The notes under the pieces were generated by a model. The model saw nothing but the letters and a program-made list of their open reading frames with translations, was not told where the DNA came from and did not search any database. From contig JAJKJM010000079.1 of the NCBI GenBank assembly GCA_021153985.1, forward strand, positions 1-44,784: DNA of 44,784 nt. Reading direction: 5' to 3'. The DNA is from Polaromonas sp. GTDB lineage: Bacteria; Pseudomonadota; Gammaproteobacteria; Burkholderiales; Burkholderiaceae_C. Positions 9,136-17,684 of this stretch are shown in pieces; positions within the stretch are counted from its first letter, which is position 1, and each line of letters opens with the position of its first letter. Made by a program: the position numbers and the translations under genes.

Positions 9136-9933
9136 ATGGAATCTACTTCGCTTCGCCCGCTGGCTATCGTCACGGGCGCTTCTTCGGGTATTGGCTATCA
9201 CCTGGCCCGTTGTGCGGCTGAGGCGGGCTATGACCTCATCATGGCGGCAGACCAGCCGCTGGACGGCGCCGCCGCCGACGTGCGTGCGCTGGGCGCGCAG
9301 GCTGAGACGGTGCAGACCGAGCTGGCCAGCCGTGAGGGCGTGGACGAGCTGTGTGCCGCCGTCAAGGGCCGGCCGGTGTCGGTCTTGATGGCCAATGCCG
9401 GGCATGGCTTGGGCAAGGCCTTCCTGGAGCAGGACTTCAAGGACGTCCAGCATGTGATCGACACCAACATCACCGGCACGATTTACCTGCTGCAAAAGGT
9501 GGCCAAGGACATGTGCGCGCAGGGCCAGGGCCGCATCCTGGTCACGGGCTCGATCGCGGGCTTCCAGCCGGGCGCCTTCCAGGCCGTCTACAACGGCAGC
9601 AAGGCCTTTGTTGATTCATTTACAGCGGCGCTGCGCAATGAGCTGAAGGATACCGGCGTGACGGTGACCTGCCTGATGCCGGGCCCGACGGACACCGAAT
9701 TCTTTGCGCGCGCCGGCCTGCTGGACACCAAGGTCGGCGCCGATGAGAAAGCCAAGGCCGACCCGGCCGAGGTGGCGAAGATCGGCTTCAAGGCCATGAT
9801 GGACGGCGAGGCCGATGTGGTGGCCGGCATGAAGAACAAGATGCAGGTCATCATGTCGAAGATGATGCCGTCGCAGGTGGTGGCCGAGCAGCACCGCAAG
9901 ATGGCCGAGCCCGGCACGGCGCAGAACGTTTAG
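9136..9933 (+). CDS. SDR family oxidoreductase
   Basis: 265-residue short-chain dehydrogenase/reductase with the classical NAD(P)-binding start VTGASSGIGYHLA, the NAG motif (MANAGHG), catalytic Ser in VTGSIAG and the YNGSK active site, then LMPGPTDTEFF. Its substrate cannot be predicted. Start ATG 9136 has GGAG at 9123-9126; the open frame extends upstream without homology. It is followed at 247 bases by a small hydrophilic gene. Confidence 0.92.
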   Translation: MESTSLRPLAIVTGASSGIGYHLARCAAEAGYDLIMAADQPLDGAAADVRALGAQAETVQTELASREGVDELCAAVKGRPVSVLMANAGHGLGKAFLEQDFKDVQHVIDTNITGTIYLLQKVAKDMCAQGQGRILVTGSIAGFQPGAFQAVYNGSKAFVDSFTAALRNELKDTGVTVTCLMPGPTDTEFFARAGLLDTKVGADEKAKADPAEVAKIGFKAMMDGEADVVAGMKNKMQVIMSKMMPSQVVAEQHRKMAEPGTAQNV

Positions 9934-10180
9934 CCGGCATTGACGCCGCGCAGGGCCATGCCGGCACCCGACTTCCCGCACATCCAGCGCGCCAACAAGG
10001 CCAGGCGCCGCCGTGGGCCTGTTGCGGCCCTGGTGGCGGCACTTCGGGCGCTGCTGGCCAGAGCGCTGAGGGCAGCGGCCGGGCGGCACGAACCCGGCAG
10101 GCCCGCGCATTCCCGCCACCCCCGCCGCAGCGTGCGAGCCCGCGCGCGGGAGCTTCATCCTTCTCAATCAGGAGATACCC

Positions 10181-10438
10181 ATGAGCAAGAAACAGAACAC
10201 CACCACCAACAAGCAAGACCCAAGGGCTGACACCGGCACGCAGGGCCAGCCGCAAGACAGCGCGCCCAAGGCCTCGGGCCACGGCGGCAAGGTTGAAAAC
10301 GATTTCAACCAGATGGGTGAGCAAAAGCCCACGCAGCGCAATGAGGGCCAGCGCACGGCCAACAGCCGCAATGACCGCGAGTCGCATGTAGGCGGCAGCA
10401 ACCAGCTGCAGTCGCGCCGCGGCACGACGGGACGTTGA
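10181..10438 (+). CDS. Small hydrophilic hypothetical protein
   Basis: 85-residue protein with no hydrophobic stretch, rich in Gln, Asn, Arg, Gly and Thr (for example KVENDFNQMGEQKPTQRN). It is probably intrinsically disordered. A good ribosome site (AGGAGA) lies before ATG 10181. Its stop at 10436-10438 almost touches the GTG start of the next hydrolase gene (10440), so the two are probably co-transcribed and translationally coupled. I do not recognise a characterised family. A stress-related role is only a guess from composition. Confidence 0.65.
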   Translation: MSKKQNTTTNKQDPRADTGTQGQPQDSAPKASGHGGKVENDFNQMGEQKPTQRNEGQRTANSRNDRESHVGGSNQLQSRRGTTGR

Positions 10439-10439
10439 T

Positions 10440-11249
10440 GTGTCTGCGGACACCTTCAGCGCGGGGGCCGGGGTAAGCGCGGACCTGTTTGACCATCAGA
10501 GCGGCGACCACCTGGCACTGGACAGCGCGAAGATCTACTTTGAAGTGCATGGCGGCAGTGCCGACCCGCCGCTGCTGTTTCTGCACGGCGGGCTCGGCAC
10601 ACTCAAGGATTTCAACGGCGTTATGCCGCTGCTGACAAAGCGCTTCCGGGTGATCGGCATCGACAGCCGCGGCCAGGGCAAGTCAACCCTGGGGACGGCG
10701 GACCTGACCTATCACCGGCTTGCGCTTGATGCTGCCGCGGTGCTCAAACACCTGGGCGTTGGCCGCTGCAGCGTGGTGGGGTTCAGCGATGGCGGCATCA
10801 CGGCGCTGCGCATGGCCGCAGAATGCGGGCCGCTGGTCGACAGGCTGGTTGCCATTGGCACCGGCAAAAAGCTCAGGGCCGATGACCCGGTGCGCAAGCT
10901 GCTGGGCAGCGTCACGGCGCAAAGCTGGACCGAGAAGTTTCCCGAGTCGGTGGCGCTGTACAAGGCGGTCAACCCGCAGCCTGACTTTGCGGCGCTGATC
11001 GATGCCGTGGTGCCGATGTGGCTGGACGACAGCGCCACCGGCTACCCGGCCGATTGCGTCACGCGCATCACATGCCCGCTACTGGCGGTTCGCGGCGATG
11101 AAGACCACCTGGTGTCGCGTGCCAGCGTGTTTGAGCTGGTGGAGCAAGTGCCCGGGGCGAAGCTGCTGAACATCCCCTTCGCGGGGCATGAGGCGCACAA
11201 GGACCAGGCGCAAGCGGTGATGGCCAGCGTGAACCGGTTTCTGGAATAG
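10440..11249 (+). CDS. Alpha/beta hydrolase
   Basis: 269-residue alpha/beta hydrolase. LLFLHGGLGTL is the oxyanion region, GIDSRGQGKS follows, and the nucleophile elbow GFSDGG places Ser116. The acid is in RGDEDHLV and the His in FAGHEAHK. The family covers esterases, C-C hydrolases and haloperoxidase-like enzymes; the substrate is unknown. GTG 10440 is the first usable start and lies one base past the stop of the small upstream gene. No strong ribosome site is seen, which fits coupled translation. Confidence 0.85.
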   Translation: MSADTFSAGAGVSADLFDHQSGDHLALDSAKIYFEVHGGSADPPLLFLHGGLGTLKDFNGVMPLLTKRFRVIGIDSRGQGKSTLGTADLTYHRLALDAAAVLKHLGVGRCSVVGFSDGGITALRMAAECGPLVDRLVAIGTGKKLRADDPVRKLLGSVTAQSWTEKFPESVALYKAVNPQPDFAALIDAVVPMWLDDSATGYPADCVTRITCPLLAVRGDEDHLVSRASVFELVEQVPGAKLLNIPFAGHEAHKDQAQAVMASVNRFLE

Positions 11250-11272
11250 GGCGACCGCCAGTTTTTTATAGC

Positions 11273-11328
11273 GAAAAGTGCTTGAAGCCCAGGTTCTACA
11301 TGTACTGGGTGCTATTAATACCATAGCG
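11273..11328 (+). repeat. Short interspersed element, copy 2 (divergent)
   Basis: Contains AAAAGTGCTTGAAGCCCAG ... ACTGGGTGCTATTAAT ... CATAGCG, a diverged copy of the element at 8902. It lies 24 bases after the hydrolase stop. Confidence 0.55.
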
Positions 11329-11497
11329 TGAAGTGCTCCCGGCCCCGGCCTTGTACGCGTCTTTACCTGCCATTGAGGCATTTCGTTACGTAGCGCAACA
11401 CGGCAGACGCACAGCTCTAAGGTTGGGGGCGCAGGATGAACGCTTGTTTTTTTGCTGCAGGGCGAGCCCCTGCTGACACCGCCCTGAAAGGCCCGCC

Positions 11498-11728
11498 ATG
11501 AAAAAGATCGCCGACTTCCTGTTTCACCCGCGCTATTTGCGGGCCATTCCTTCGCTGGTGGTGTTGACCACCGCCATGGCCTGGAGCGTGGCGCCGGACC
11601 CGGACACTGATATGACCGACGCGGTTCAGAAGCGGGCCAGTGTGACACTGTCGCTCAGCCACACCGCCGTGGGTGGTAGCCCGGGCAGCCTTGGCGATAA
11701 ACCGCTGGAGCCGTCCGAGGAAGCCTGA
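11498..11728 (+). CDS. Small hypothetical protein with N-terminal hydrophobic segment
   Basis: 76-residue product: basic start MKKIADFLFHPRYLR, a hydrophobic stretch AIPSLVVLTTAMAWSVA that could be a membrane anchor or signal, then a Ser/Thr/Glu-rich tail. TGAAAGG at a good distance precedes ATG 11498. No family is recognised. The next gene (fic) starts 123 bases later. It is a plausible small gene, but coding is not certain. Confidence 0.5.
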   Translation: MKKIADFLFHPRYLRAIPSLVVLTTAMAWSVAPDPDTDMTDAVQKRASVTLSLSHTAVGGSPGSLGDKPLEPSEEA

Positions 11729-11768
11729 GGCGTGGTGCGCCGGGCGGTACGGACCACCGTGGATGATT

Positions 11769-11797
11769 TTGACCGCAGGTACAGTGGCAACTAAAGT
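11769..11797 (+). promoter_or_regulatory. Candidate sigma-70 promoter for the fic gene
   Basis: TTGACC (11769-11774), a 17-base spacer and TAAAGT (11792-11797), about 55 bases before the Fic start. The leader contains A-rich repeats of the type GTCGCAAAA / TTGCAAAA. A second arrangement, TTGCAA (11818) with 17 bases to TAGACT (11841), would start transcription at the ATG itself. Confidence 0.35.
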
Positions 11798-11851
11798 CGC
11801 AAAAATATCCGCAGAAATTGCAAAAAACTGTTTGCTGACATAGACTTAGGA

Positions 11852-13060
11852 ATGCCTGAAAAGTCGCAACAATTCCTGCTCTATGACGACCCCGCGCAGA
11901 TGGAGCCCCTACTTCCGGGCGAACACCGGCTTGCGCCGCTGCTGGAACAAGCCCATGACCTGCAAAAGGAGGCCGGCAGCTTGGCGGGCAAGGGTTCACC
12001 GGCCGACCTTCGCCAGCTATTGCGGGCGATGAACTCCTACTACAGCAACAAGATCGAGGGACAACACACTCTGCCGTTTGAAATTGAGAACGCACTGCGC
12101 AACGACTATTCGCGCGATGCGGACAAGGCGCGGCGCCAGCGGCTGGCGCTGGCGCATATGCAAACCGAGCGCGCCATTGAGGCCGGCTGGAGCGGATGGT
12201 CTGGCGGCCAGGTGTGGTCTGCACAAATGGTGCAAGACATTCACCAGGACTTGTTTGCACGTCTGCCGGACGCCGACCGGGTTTTGGCTGAAGGCGACGT
12301 GTTGGTGCCAGGCGCATTGCGCGACCGGGACGTCGGCGTAGGCGTGCATGCGGCGCCCGCCCATGCGGCCATTGGCGCCATGCTGGCGCGATGGGGCAGT
12401 GTTTACGGTGGCGTTCGGCGCGGAGAGTTGCAGATCGTCGCGATTGCTGCGTCCCATCACCGGTTGGCCTGGATCCACCCGTTTCGTGACGGCAATGGCC
12501 GGGTAGCGCGCTTGCACACACACCTTGCCTTGGGTGCGTTGGGGTTGACCAATGGGTTGTGGTCACCGTTGCGCGGTTTTGCGCGCAGCCATGAGGCTTA
12601 TTACGCCCGCCTGGCTGCCGCCGACGAGCCGCGCGCCGGCGCGCTTGACGGGCGCGGCAACCTGTCGGAGCGCGCATTGATTGACTGGATCACGTATGTG
12701 CTGGCGCTATGCCTGGACCAGGTGCGCTTCATGACAGGCCTGCTGGACATGGCCGGGATGAAGGATCGCATTGCCGCCTGCCTGGCCTTTGAGGAAAACG
12801 TGGTGCGGCAGGGGGTGCGCAGTGAGTCGCTGCGGGCATTGCATTACCTGCTACTCACGCAGTCCGAGCTGGAGCGAAGCGAGTTCAAGGCTTTGCTGGG
12901 CCTGGGCGAGCGTCTTGCTACGGCGCAGGTCACGGCCCTGCTCAAGCGCGGCCTGTTGGCCACCGATTCACCTCACGGAAAATTGCGGTTTGGTGTGCCT
13001 CAGCATGCCTTGCGCTTTTACTTTCCCAACCTTTGGCCGGAGGCCGAGGCAGGGGCTTAG
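11852..13060 (+). CDS. Fic family protein (probable AMP-transferase)
   Basis: 402-residue Fic-domain protein. The active site HPFRDGNGR (209-217) matches the canonical HxFx(D/E)GNGR, so it probably transfers AMP from ATP to hydroxyl side chains of a target. An inhibitory helix motif SNKIEG (S65, E69, G70) lies N-terminal to the Fic core, as in class II self-inhibited Fic proteins. The C-terminal part (about 330-395) looks like a winged helix that could bind DNA. No antitoxin-like FicA gene is adjacent, consistent with built-in inhibition. Start ATG 11852 has only a cramped AGGA before it. Confidence 0.92.
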   Translation: MPEKSQQFLLYDDPAQMEPLLPGEHRLAPLLEQAHDLQKEAGSLAGKGSPADLRQLLRAMNSYYSNKIEGQHTLPFEIENALRNDYSRDADKARRQRLALAHMQTERAIEAGWSGWSGGQVWSAQMVQDIHQDLFARLPDADRVLAEGDVLVPGALRDRDVGVGVHAAPAHAAIGAMLARWGSVYGGVRRGELQIVAIAASHHRLAWIHPFRDGNGRVARLHTHLALGALGLTNGLWSPLRGFARSHEAYYARLAAADEPRAGALDGRGNLSERALIDWITYVLALCLDQVRFMTGLLDMAGMKDRIAACLAFEENVVRQGVRSESLRALHYLLLTQSELERSEFKALLGLGERLATAQVTALLKRGLLATDSPHGKLRFGVPQHALRFYFPNLWPEAEAGA

Positions 13061-13085
13061 AGCAGCTTTCAGGGCTAGTCCGCGC

Positions 13086-13910
13086 TCACTTGGTTGTGAT
13101 AATCCAGCGGCTGATCTTGCCGACCACATCGGCTTCGATGCCGTTGTAGCCGTGGTACGCCATGGCCTCGCAGGGGTCGCCCTTACTTTGCCCGCCGGTC
13201 ACGCTGATGAGCTCGGCCCTGGGTGTTTTGGCGAGCAGGCCCATCAGCTGCGGCGTCTCGCTGAAGGCGCAGAGCTTGCAGCCGTCTTGCTCATGGTGCA
13301 CGACCAGTACGGGGATCGTCAGCTTTTCCATCGGCATTTTGGGCACGGCGCGGCCGGCAGGGTCGGTGAGGATGGTGGAGGTCAGCACGATGCCGTCGGG
13401 CCCGCCTTGCGCCGGCGTGGCCTCGGTGGCGATGTAGGCGGCGCTTTGCGTGCCGCGGCTGGTGCCGACCAGCCACACGGGCACGGGTGCCTGTTGCTTG
13501 AGCCAGGCGATGACGGCCTTCACATCGGCGGTGTGCTCAGGCAGTTGCCGGTTGCCTGAGAGGTAGGGCGGCGACTGCTTGTCTGACGGCGCGTCGATCA
13601 CCGCGACGGCAAAGCCCGCGTCGGCAAATTGCTGGCGCGTGCGCACGACGAAATTGCCGTTGCCCCAGCCGAAACTCCCGCCATCTTTGATCTGCAAGCC
13701 GCCATGGCCGCCGGCCAGGAGGATGACCGTTGCTTTGGGCTGTGCGCTGGCGATGTAGATAAAGCGCTGGGTGACGCCGGGCCGCGTGGGGATGTCGACC
13801 ACGCGGGGTGCGCCTTGCGCCTGGGCGCCCTGGCTGGCCAGGCCCACCCATGGGACAAGCAGGCACAAGAACAGATGCTGGGCGAGGCGCTTGCAGGAGG
13901 GGTAGTTCAT
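13086..13910 (-). CDS. Secreted alpha/beta hydrolase
   Basis: 274-residue exported hydrolase. A signal peptide (basic SCKRLAQ, hydrophobic HLFLCLLVPWVGLA, cleavage after AQA) starts at ATG 13910. The mature part has VILLAGGHGGLQ, the nucleophile elbow VGTSRGTQSA and an acid/His pair in VVHHEQDGC and MAYHGYNG. Two Cys near the HEQDGCKLC motif could form a disulfide in the periplasm. The substrate is unknown. The 14 codons upstream of 13910 in the same frame were not used because the signal peptide begins at 13910, which is preceded by AGGGA. It converges with fic with a gap of only 25 bases. Confidence 0.82.
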   Translation of the reverse strand: MNYPSCKRLAQHLFLCLLVPWVGLASQGAQAQGAPRVVDIPTRPGVTQRFIYIASAQPKATVILLAGGHGGLQIKDGGSFGWGNGNFVVRTRQQFADAGFAVAVIDAPSDKQSPPYLSGNRQLPEHTADVKAVIAWLKQQAPVPVWLVGTSRGTQSAAYIATEATPAQGGPDGIVLTSTILTDPAGRAVPKMPMEKLTIPVLVVHHEQDGCKLCAFSETPQLMGLLAKTPRAELISVTGGQSKGDPCEAMAYHGYNGIEADVVGKISRWIITTK

Positions 13911-13949
13911 GGCGGAGTCCCTGGTGGAGTTGTTGGTGGAGTTATGAGT

Positions 13950-14005
13950 CAAATCGGCCTCTAGCCCAGATGGTACCTTGGCTTGCAGCTATAAAAGTGA
14001 TAGCG
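13950..14005 (+). repeat. Short interspersed element, copy 3
   Basis: CAAATCGGCCTCTAGCCCAG ... CTTGGCTTGCAGCTATAAAA ... GATAGCG. Good match to the copies at 8902 and 37917. It lies between two hydrolase genes, just before a REP-like palindrome. Confidence 0.7.
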
Positions 14006-14021
14006 AATAGTGGTTGGAGGC

Positions 14022-14063
14022 CGCTGGCCCTCACCCCCGCCCTCTCCCAGAGGGAGAGGGAGT
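14022..14063. repeat. REP-like palindrome
   Basis: CCGCTGGCCCTCACCCCCGC followed by the palindrome CCCTCTCCC-AGA-GGGAGAGGG. The same unit occurs at 40187-40223 and 40256-40299. A related form (CCCTCCCCC ... GGGGGAGGG) occurs at 35554-35666, 42481-42610 and 42646-42773. Confidence 0.75.
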
Positions 14064-14103
14064 GAAGAGCGGCGCTTGCTTTTGCCAGACTCTTCGCCCG
14101 GGT

Positions 14104-14919
14104 TTATGGCGCCGTCGCCGCCTTGATCCACTGCACCACCGCTTCGCTGGCCACCACCGGCGTGCTCAGGTGGTTGGCCTTGACTTCGAGGTACTGGCTT
14201 TTGGGATTGGCCGGGAACTTGTCGGCAAAGTAGGGCTTGGCGTATTTGCTGATGCCGTCTTCGTCGCCTACCACCGTCAGCACCGGCGTGCCTGCCGGGA
14301 TGCGTGGAGCCGTCACGCCCATGTCGGCGTCGGAGGCCGGGTCAAAGTAGCTGAGGTAGTCCTTCGCGGTAGCCGTCACGGGCAGCTGCTTGCCCTGGTT
14401 GATGTCGGAAAAGCGTTCACGCGAATCGCCTTTGCCGTCGGCCACCAGCTTGCGGGCTTCGTCCACGCTGTCGCGCACCGAAGTGTTCTGCTGAGAGGTG
14501 TAGTAGCGCGCGGGCGTATGGCCGGGCGCCAGCAGCACCAGCGCCTGCACGTCGCCGCCGCGCGCGGCAAAGCTCATACCTGCGGGCACGCCCAGGCTGT
14601 GGCCGGCGATCACGATTGTGGTGGCGCCCTGGCTGCGCAGGGTTTTGACGTGCGTGGCTATTTCGGCCATGGCCTTGTCCCAGTTGCCGTCGAGGTAACG
14701 GGTGCGCGACCAGGGCATGTCGGGGTAGAGCACCAGCATGCCGGCGTCTTCCAGCACGGGTTTGAAGCGGCTCATGTTGGGGTCTCTGTTGCTGCCGGGG
14801 TTTTTGCCATGCAGCATGAGGACGCCGATCTTGTCTTGCGCGTGGGCGATGCCGCCCAGCAATGCCGAGGCTGTAAGCAAGGCGATGGTGACGAAGCGGC
14901 GGGTAAATGGACTGCGCAT
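14104..14919 (-). CDS. Secreted alpha/beta hydrolase (DUF3530/dienelactone hydrolase-like)
   Basis: 271-residue exported hydrolase. The signal peptide is FTRRFVTIALLTASALLGG with cleavage after AHA. The mature part shows GVLMLHGKNPG, the nucleophile elbow IAGHSLGVPAG (Ser), VVGDEDGIS (acid region) and VKANHLSTP (His). Start ATG 14919 was chosen for the signal peptide; upstream in-frame codons lack similarity. It is related in layout but not closely in sequence to the secreted hydrolase at 13086-13910; the two are separated by repeats. The substrate is unknown. Confidence 0.82.
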   Translation of the reverse strand: MRSPFTRRFVTIALLTASALLGGIAHAQDKIGVLMLHGKNPGSNRDPNMSRFKPVLEDAGMLVLYPDMPWSRTRYLDGNWDKAMAEIATHVKTLRSQGATTIVIAGHSLGVPAGMSFAARGGDVQALVLLAPGHTPARYYTSQQNTSVRDSVDEARKLVADGKGDSRERFSDINQGKQLPVTATAKDYLSYFDPASDADMGVTAPRIPAGTPVLTVVGDEDGISKYAKPYFADKFPANPKSQYLEVKANHLSTPVVASEAVVQWIKAATAP

Positions 14920-15003
14920 GAGAGGCCTTTTTCTTTCAAGGTTGCCGGGGGGGGAGTGAGGTATGGGCATCGTACCTGCGCGCCCGCAGCCCCGCAGCCG
15001 GGT

Positions 15004-15032
15004 TTGCACCCAGCGGCGGGCCTTTCTACAAT
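15004..15032 (+). promoter_or_regulatory. Candidate promoter giving a leaderless MIOX transcript
   Basis: TTGCAC (15004-15009), a 17-base spacer and TACAAT (15027-15032). Transcription would start about seven bases after the -10 box, at the A of ATG 15039. No Shine-Dalgarno sequence is visible before that ATG, so the mRNA may be leaderless. Confidence 0.45.
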
Positions 15033-15038
15033 GCCCTG

Positions 15039-15878
15039 ATGATGAACGCCACGCCGCAAGCCGTCGCCAGCCCTTCTGCCCACACCGCGCTGCTTGCCAG
15101 CGAGCCTGAGCGCGCCGCCTACCGCGACTACGCGCAGCCGGGCATTGACAGGGTGCGCACGTTCTACCGCAACAACCACCAGCACCAGACGCTGGACTTT
15201 GTGCGGGCCAAGAAGGCGCAGTGGCTGACGTTTTCGCAGCGCGAGATGACGCCCTGGGCGGCGCTGGAATTTCTGAACACGCTGGTGGACGAGTCCGACC
15301 CCGACATCGAGTTGCCGCAGATCAGCCACCTGCTGCAAACCGCCGAAGCGATACGCGCCGACGGCCACCCTGACTGGTTTGTGCTGACGGGCTTTATCCA
15401 TGACCTGGGCAAGGTGCTGTGCCTGTTTGGCGAGCCCCAGTGGGCGGTGGTGGGCGATACCTTTCCGGTGGGATGCAAGTTTTCAGACCGGGTGGTGTAC
15501 CCCGAATACTTTGCGCTGAACCCTGACAGTGCGGATGCGCGCTACAACACTGAGCTTGGCATCTACACGCCTGGATGTGGGCTGGATGCGGTGCATATGT
15601 CGTGGGGGCATGACGAGTATCTTTATCAGCTGATGAAGGCGCATTTGCCGCTGCCTGCGCTGTACATGATTCGGTATCACTCGTTTTATGCGTGGCATCG
15701 GGAAGGGGCGTATGGGCATCTGGTTGATGCGCAGGATGTTGCGCATCTGGAGTGGGTGCGCAAGTTCAACCCTTATGACCTTTATTCGAAGAATGACAGG
15801 CCGCCTGTGCTGGCGGAGCTCAAGCCTTATTACGAGGACTTGATGGCTAAGTATTTGCCTGCCTCGCTCAAGCTCTAG
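15039..15878 (+). CDS. Inositol oxygenase (MIOX) family protein
   Basis: 279-residue non-haem di-iron oxygenase closely resembling animal and plant myo-inositol oxygenase, which converts myo-inositol to D-glucuronate. All six iron ligands of the family are present: H97 (ISHLLQTAE), H121-D122 (FIHDLGKV), H191 (MSWGHDEY), H214 (RYHSFYAW) and D247 (FNPYDLY). The substrate-contact stretch [16 protein letters not shown] is conserved, and the length is normal for the family. Two adjacent ATGs (15039, 15042) are possible starts. No inositol transport or glucuronate genes are next to it, so its pathway is not shown by context. High similarity to eukaryotic MIOX in a bacterium suggests ancient transfer, which is inference. 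Confidence 0.92.
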   Translation: MMNATPQAVASPSAHTALLASEPERAAYRDYAQPGIDRVRTFYRNNHQHQTLDFVRAKKAQWLTFSQREMTPWAALEFLNTLVDESDPDIELPQISHLLQTAEAIRADGHPDWFVLTGFIHDLGKVLCLFGEPQWAVVGDTFPVGCKFSDRVVYPEYFALNPDSADARYNTELGIYTPGCGLDAVHMSWGHDEYLYQLMKAHLPLPALYMIRYHSFYAWHREGAYGHLVDAQDVAHLEWVRKFNPYDLYSKNDRPPVLAELKPYYEDLMAKYLPASLKL

Positions 15879-16238
15879 TTTTCTCGGTGCCTGTTCCGGC
15901 GGGCGCTTACTCTGCGGAGTTTTGCTGGCCGGGGTTGCCGGCAGCAAGTAACTTTCTTTTGCTTCGCCAAAAGAAAGTCACCAAAGAAAAGGCGACCCTA
16001 CTTGCTGCGTCCCCTGCGCTTCGCTCCGGGGCAGCCTGCGGTGCTCGGTTCAGGCGGGGTCTCGCTAAACTCGCCTTCGGCTCAGACAACGCGATCCCTG
16101 ATCCGCCTGAACCTCCGCTCCTCGGCGCATCCAGAAGGGGTGGGGACAGAAATACCAATACCAATACCAAAAACAGCCGGACCCCCAACAGCCGAAGTCA
16201 AACCTCCGAATACCTGAGGGGGCAGGGCCCAGCGAACC
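15879..16238. repeat. Intergenic repeat element with strong hairpins
   Basis: 360 bases between convergent genes with no credible gene. The hairpin ACTTTCTTTTG (15951-15961) / CAAAAGAAAGT (15968-15978) has an 11-bp stem. GCTGGCCGG/CCGGCAGC lies before it. Downstream, GGTTCAGGCGG pairs with CCGCCTGAACC (about 16047-16113). I recognise this composite (AAGTAACTTTC... followed by a CGTCCCCTGCGCTTCG segment) as a dispersed element common in beta-proteobacteria. AATACC is repeated three times near 16154. The first hairpin may act as a terminator for the MIOX gene. Confidence 0.6.
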
Positions 16239-17396
16239 TCAAGCAGCCACTAAGCGCAGCACGGTAATCTCAGAAGGCGCCCCAAACCGCTTGGGTGGCC
16301 CCCAGTAGCCCGTGCCACGGCTGGTGTAGACCCACAGGTTTTGCAGCTTGTGCAGGCCCGCCGTGAACGGCTGCTGAAACCGCACAAACAAATTCCACGG
16401 ATAGAACTGCCCGCCATGGGTGTGGCCTGAGAGTTGCAAATCAAACCCGGCTTTGGCTGCCGCTGCGGCGCTGCGGGGCTGGTGTGCCAGCAGCACGCGC
16501 ACGGCGTTGAGCGGGGCGCCGCGCAGGGCTTGCTCGGGGTCGCTGCGGTGCGCCGGGTCGAAGTGGCCGGCGCTGTAGTCTGTGACACCGGCCAGCACCA
16601 GGGGCATGCCACTCAGCGCGGCCTCTGCGGGCGGGCGGATCACCACATGCTGGTTGAGCAGCACGGTCAGCCCCAGGCGGCGCAGCTCGTCGATCCAGGC
16701 ATGGGCGCCGGAGTAGTACTCGTGGTTGCCCGTTACGAAGTAGGTGCCGTGGCGTGAGGTCAAATCGGCCAGCGGCGCAACATGGGCCGCAAGTTCGCTT
16801 ACCTTGCCGTCGACCAGGTCGCCAGTAATCGCCACCACATCGGCGTTCTGCGCATTCACCTTGTCGACAATGCGGCGCAGGTACGCTTCTTTGATGGTCG
16901 GCCCCACGTGGATGTCGCTGATCTGCGCCACGGTAAAGCCTTGCAGCGCGGGTGGCAGGCCTTTGATGGGCACGTCGACTTTCACGATGGCGGCTGTGCG
17001 CCGGGCGTTCAAAAAGCCCAGCACGGTGATGACCACGCCCAGCAGGGGCACGGCTTCGGCGGAAGTGCTGTGCAACCAGGCCATGGGCAGGTGGCCCGGC
17101 GCGGCCAGGTCGGCCAGCCACAACAGCAGCAAGGCCGCATCGCGCGCCAGCGTCAGCACCAGCATCGACGAGAACAGGCCCATGAAGAGCAGGCCCACCC
17201 AGGTCAGCACATCGGCCAGCGGTTGTTTGGCCACGCGCCCGGCCATCAGGCCCAGCGGCATCAGCAGCGCTGAGAGCGCCAGGCCCGCCATCAATAGCCA
17301 TTGGCCGGTGGGCCAGGCCCCTAGCCCGGGCACAAGGCGTGCGCCAATGTAAACATGGAGCAGCGCGGTTACAAGCGCCAGGGGCAGGAAGTTCAT
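16239..17396 (-). CDS. Membrane-anchored metallophosphoesterase
   Basis: 385-residue protein with four predicted membrane helices in the first 150 residues, then a calcineurin-like metallophosphoesterase domain. Metal-binding motifs appear in order: ISDIHVGP, ITGDLVDG, TGNHEYYSG, LAHQPRS and LSGHTHGGQ. The domain order matches the YaeI/YkuE-type phosphodiesterase group; the substrate (perhaps a lipid intermediate) is unknown. Start ATG 17396 is chosen at the membrane part; the frame is open to 17447. It is transcribed away from minC. Confidence 0.88.
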   Translation of the reverse strand: MNFLPLALVTALLHVYIGARLVPGLGAWPTGQWLLMAGLALSALLMPLGLMAGRVAKQPLADVLTWVGLLFMGLFSSMLVLTLARDAALLLLWLADLAAPGHLPMAWLHSTSAEAVPLLGVVITVLGFLNARRTAAIVKVDVPIKGLPPALQGFTVAQISDIHVGPTIKEAYLRRIVDKVNAQNADVVAITGDLVDGKVSELAAHVAPLADLTSRHGTYFVTGNHEYYSGAHAWIDELRRLGLTVLLNQHVVIRPPAEAALSGMPLVLAGVTDYSAGHFDPAHRSDPEQALRGAPLNAVRVLLAHQPRSAAAAAKAGFDLQLSGHTHGGQFYPWNLFVRFQQPFTAGLHKLQNLWVYTSRGTGYWGPPKRFGAPSEITVLRLVAA

Positions 17397-17684
17397 GAAA
17401 GATGTCCAGGGTGAGGAGCCCTGCATATGGGTGCGTGGCCCGTGCATTCAATGCCGGCGCGGTTTTTTAGGGTCGCGGCGCCGCACCACATCAGTGCCGC
17501 TTCGCGCTGCTTCTCGCCGCATCAAGCGCGTGCAGGCGTTTCACCCGCTCACAAGTGCGACAAAGCGTGCGCCTGAATGCGCGGCTTTGGCGGCTACCCT
17601 CTGCCATCTTTTCATGGCTTCTTTCCTTTGGCTCTTTTGCGAGGCTCTCGCTGGCAGGCCGTTTTCTTCTTTTCATATGACTCC

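Noticed and set aside
16150-16175. AATACC triple repeat as a CRISPR or regulatory array
   Set aside because: Only three six-base units with no spacers; part of a decayed intergenic repeat.
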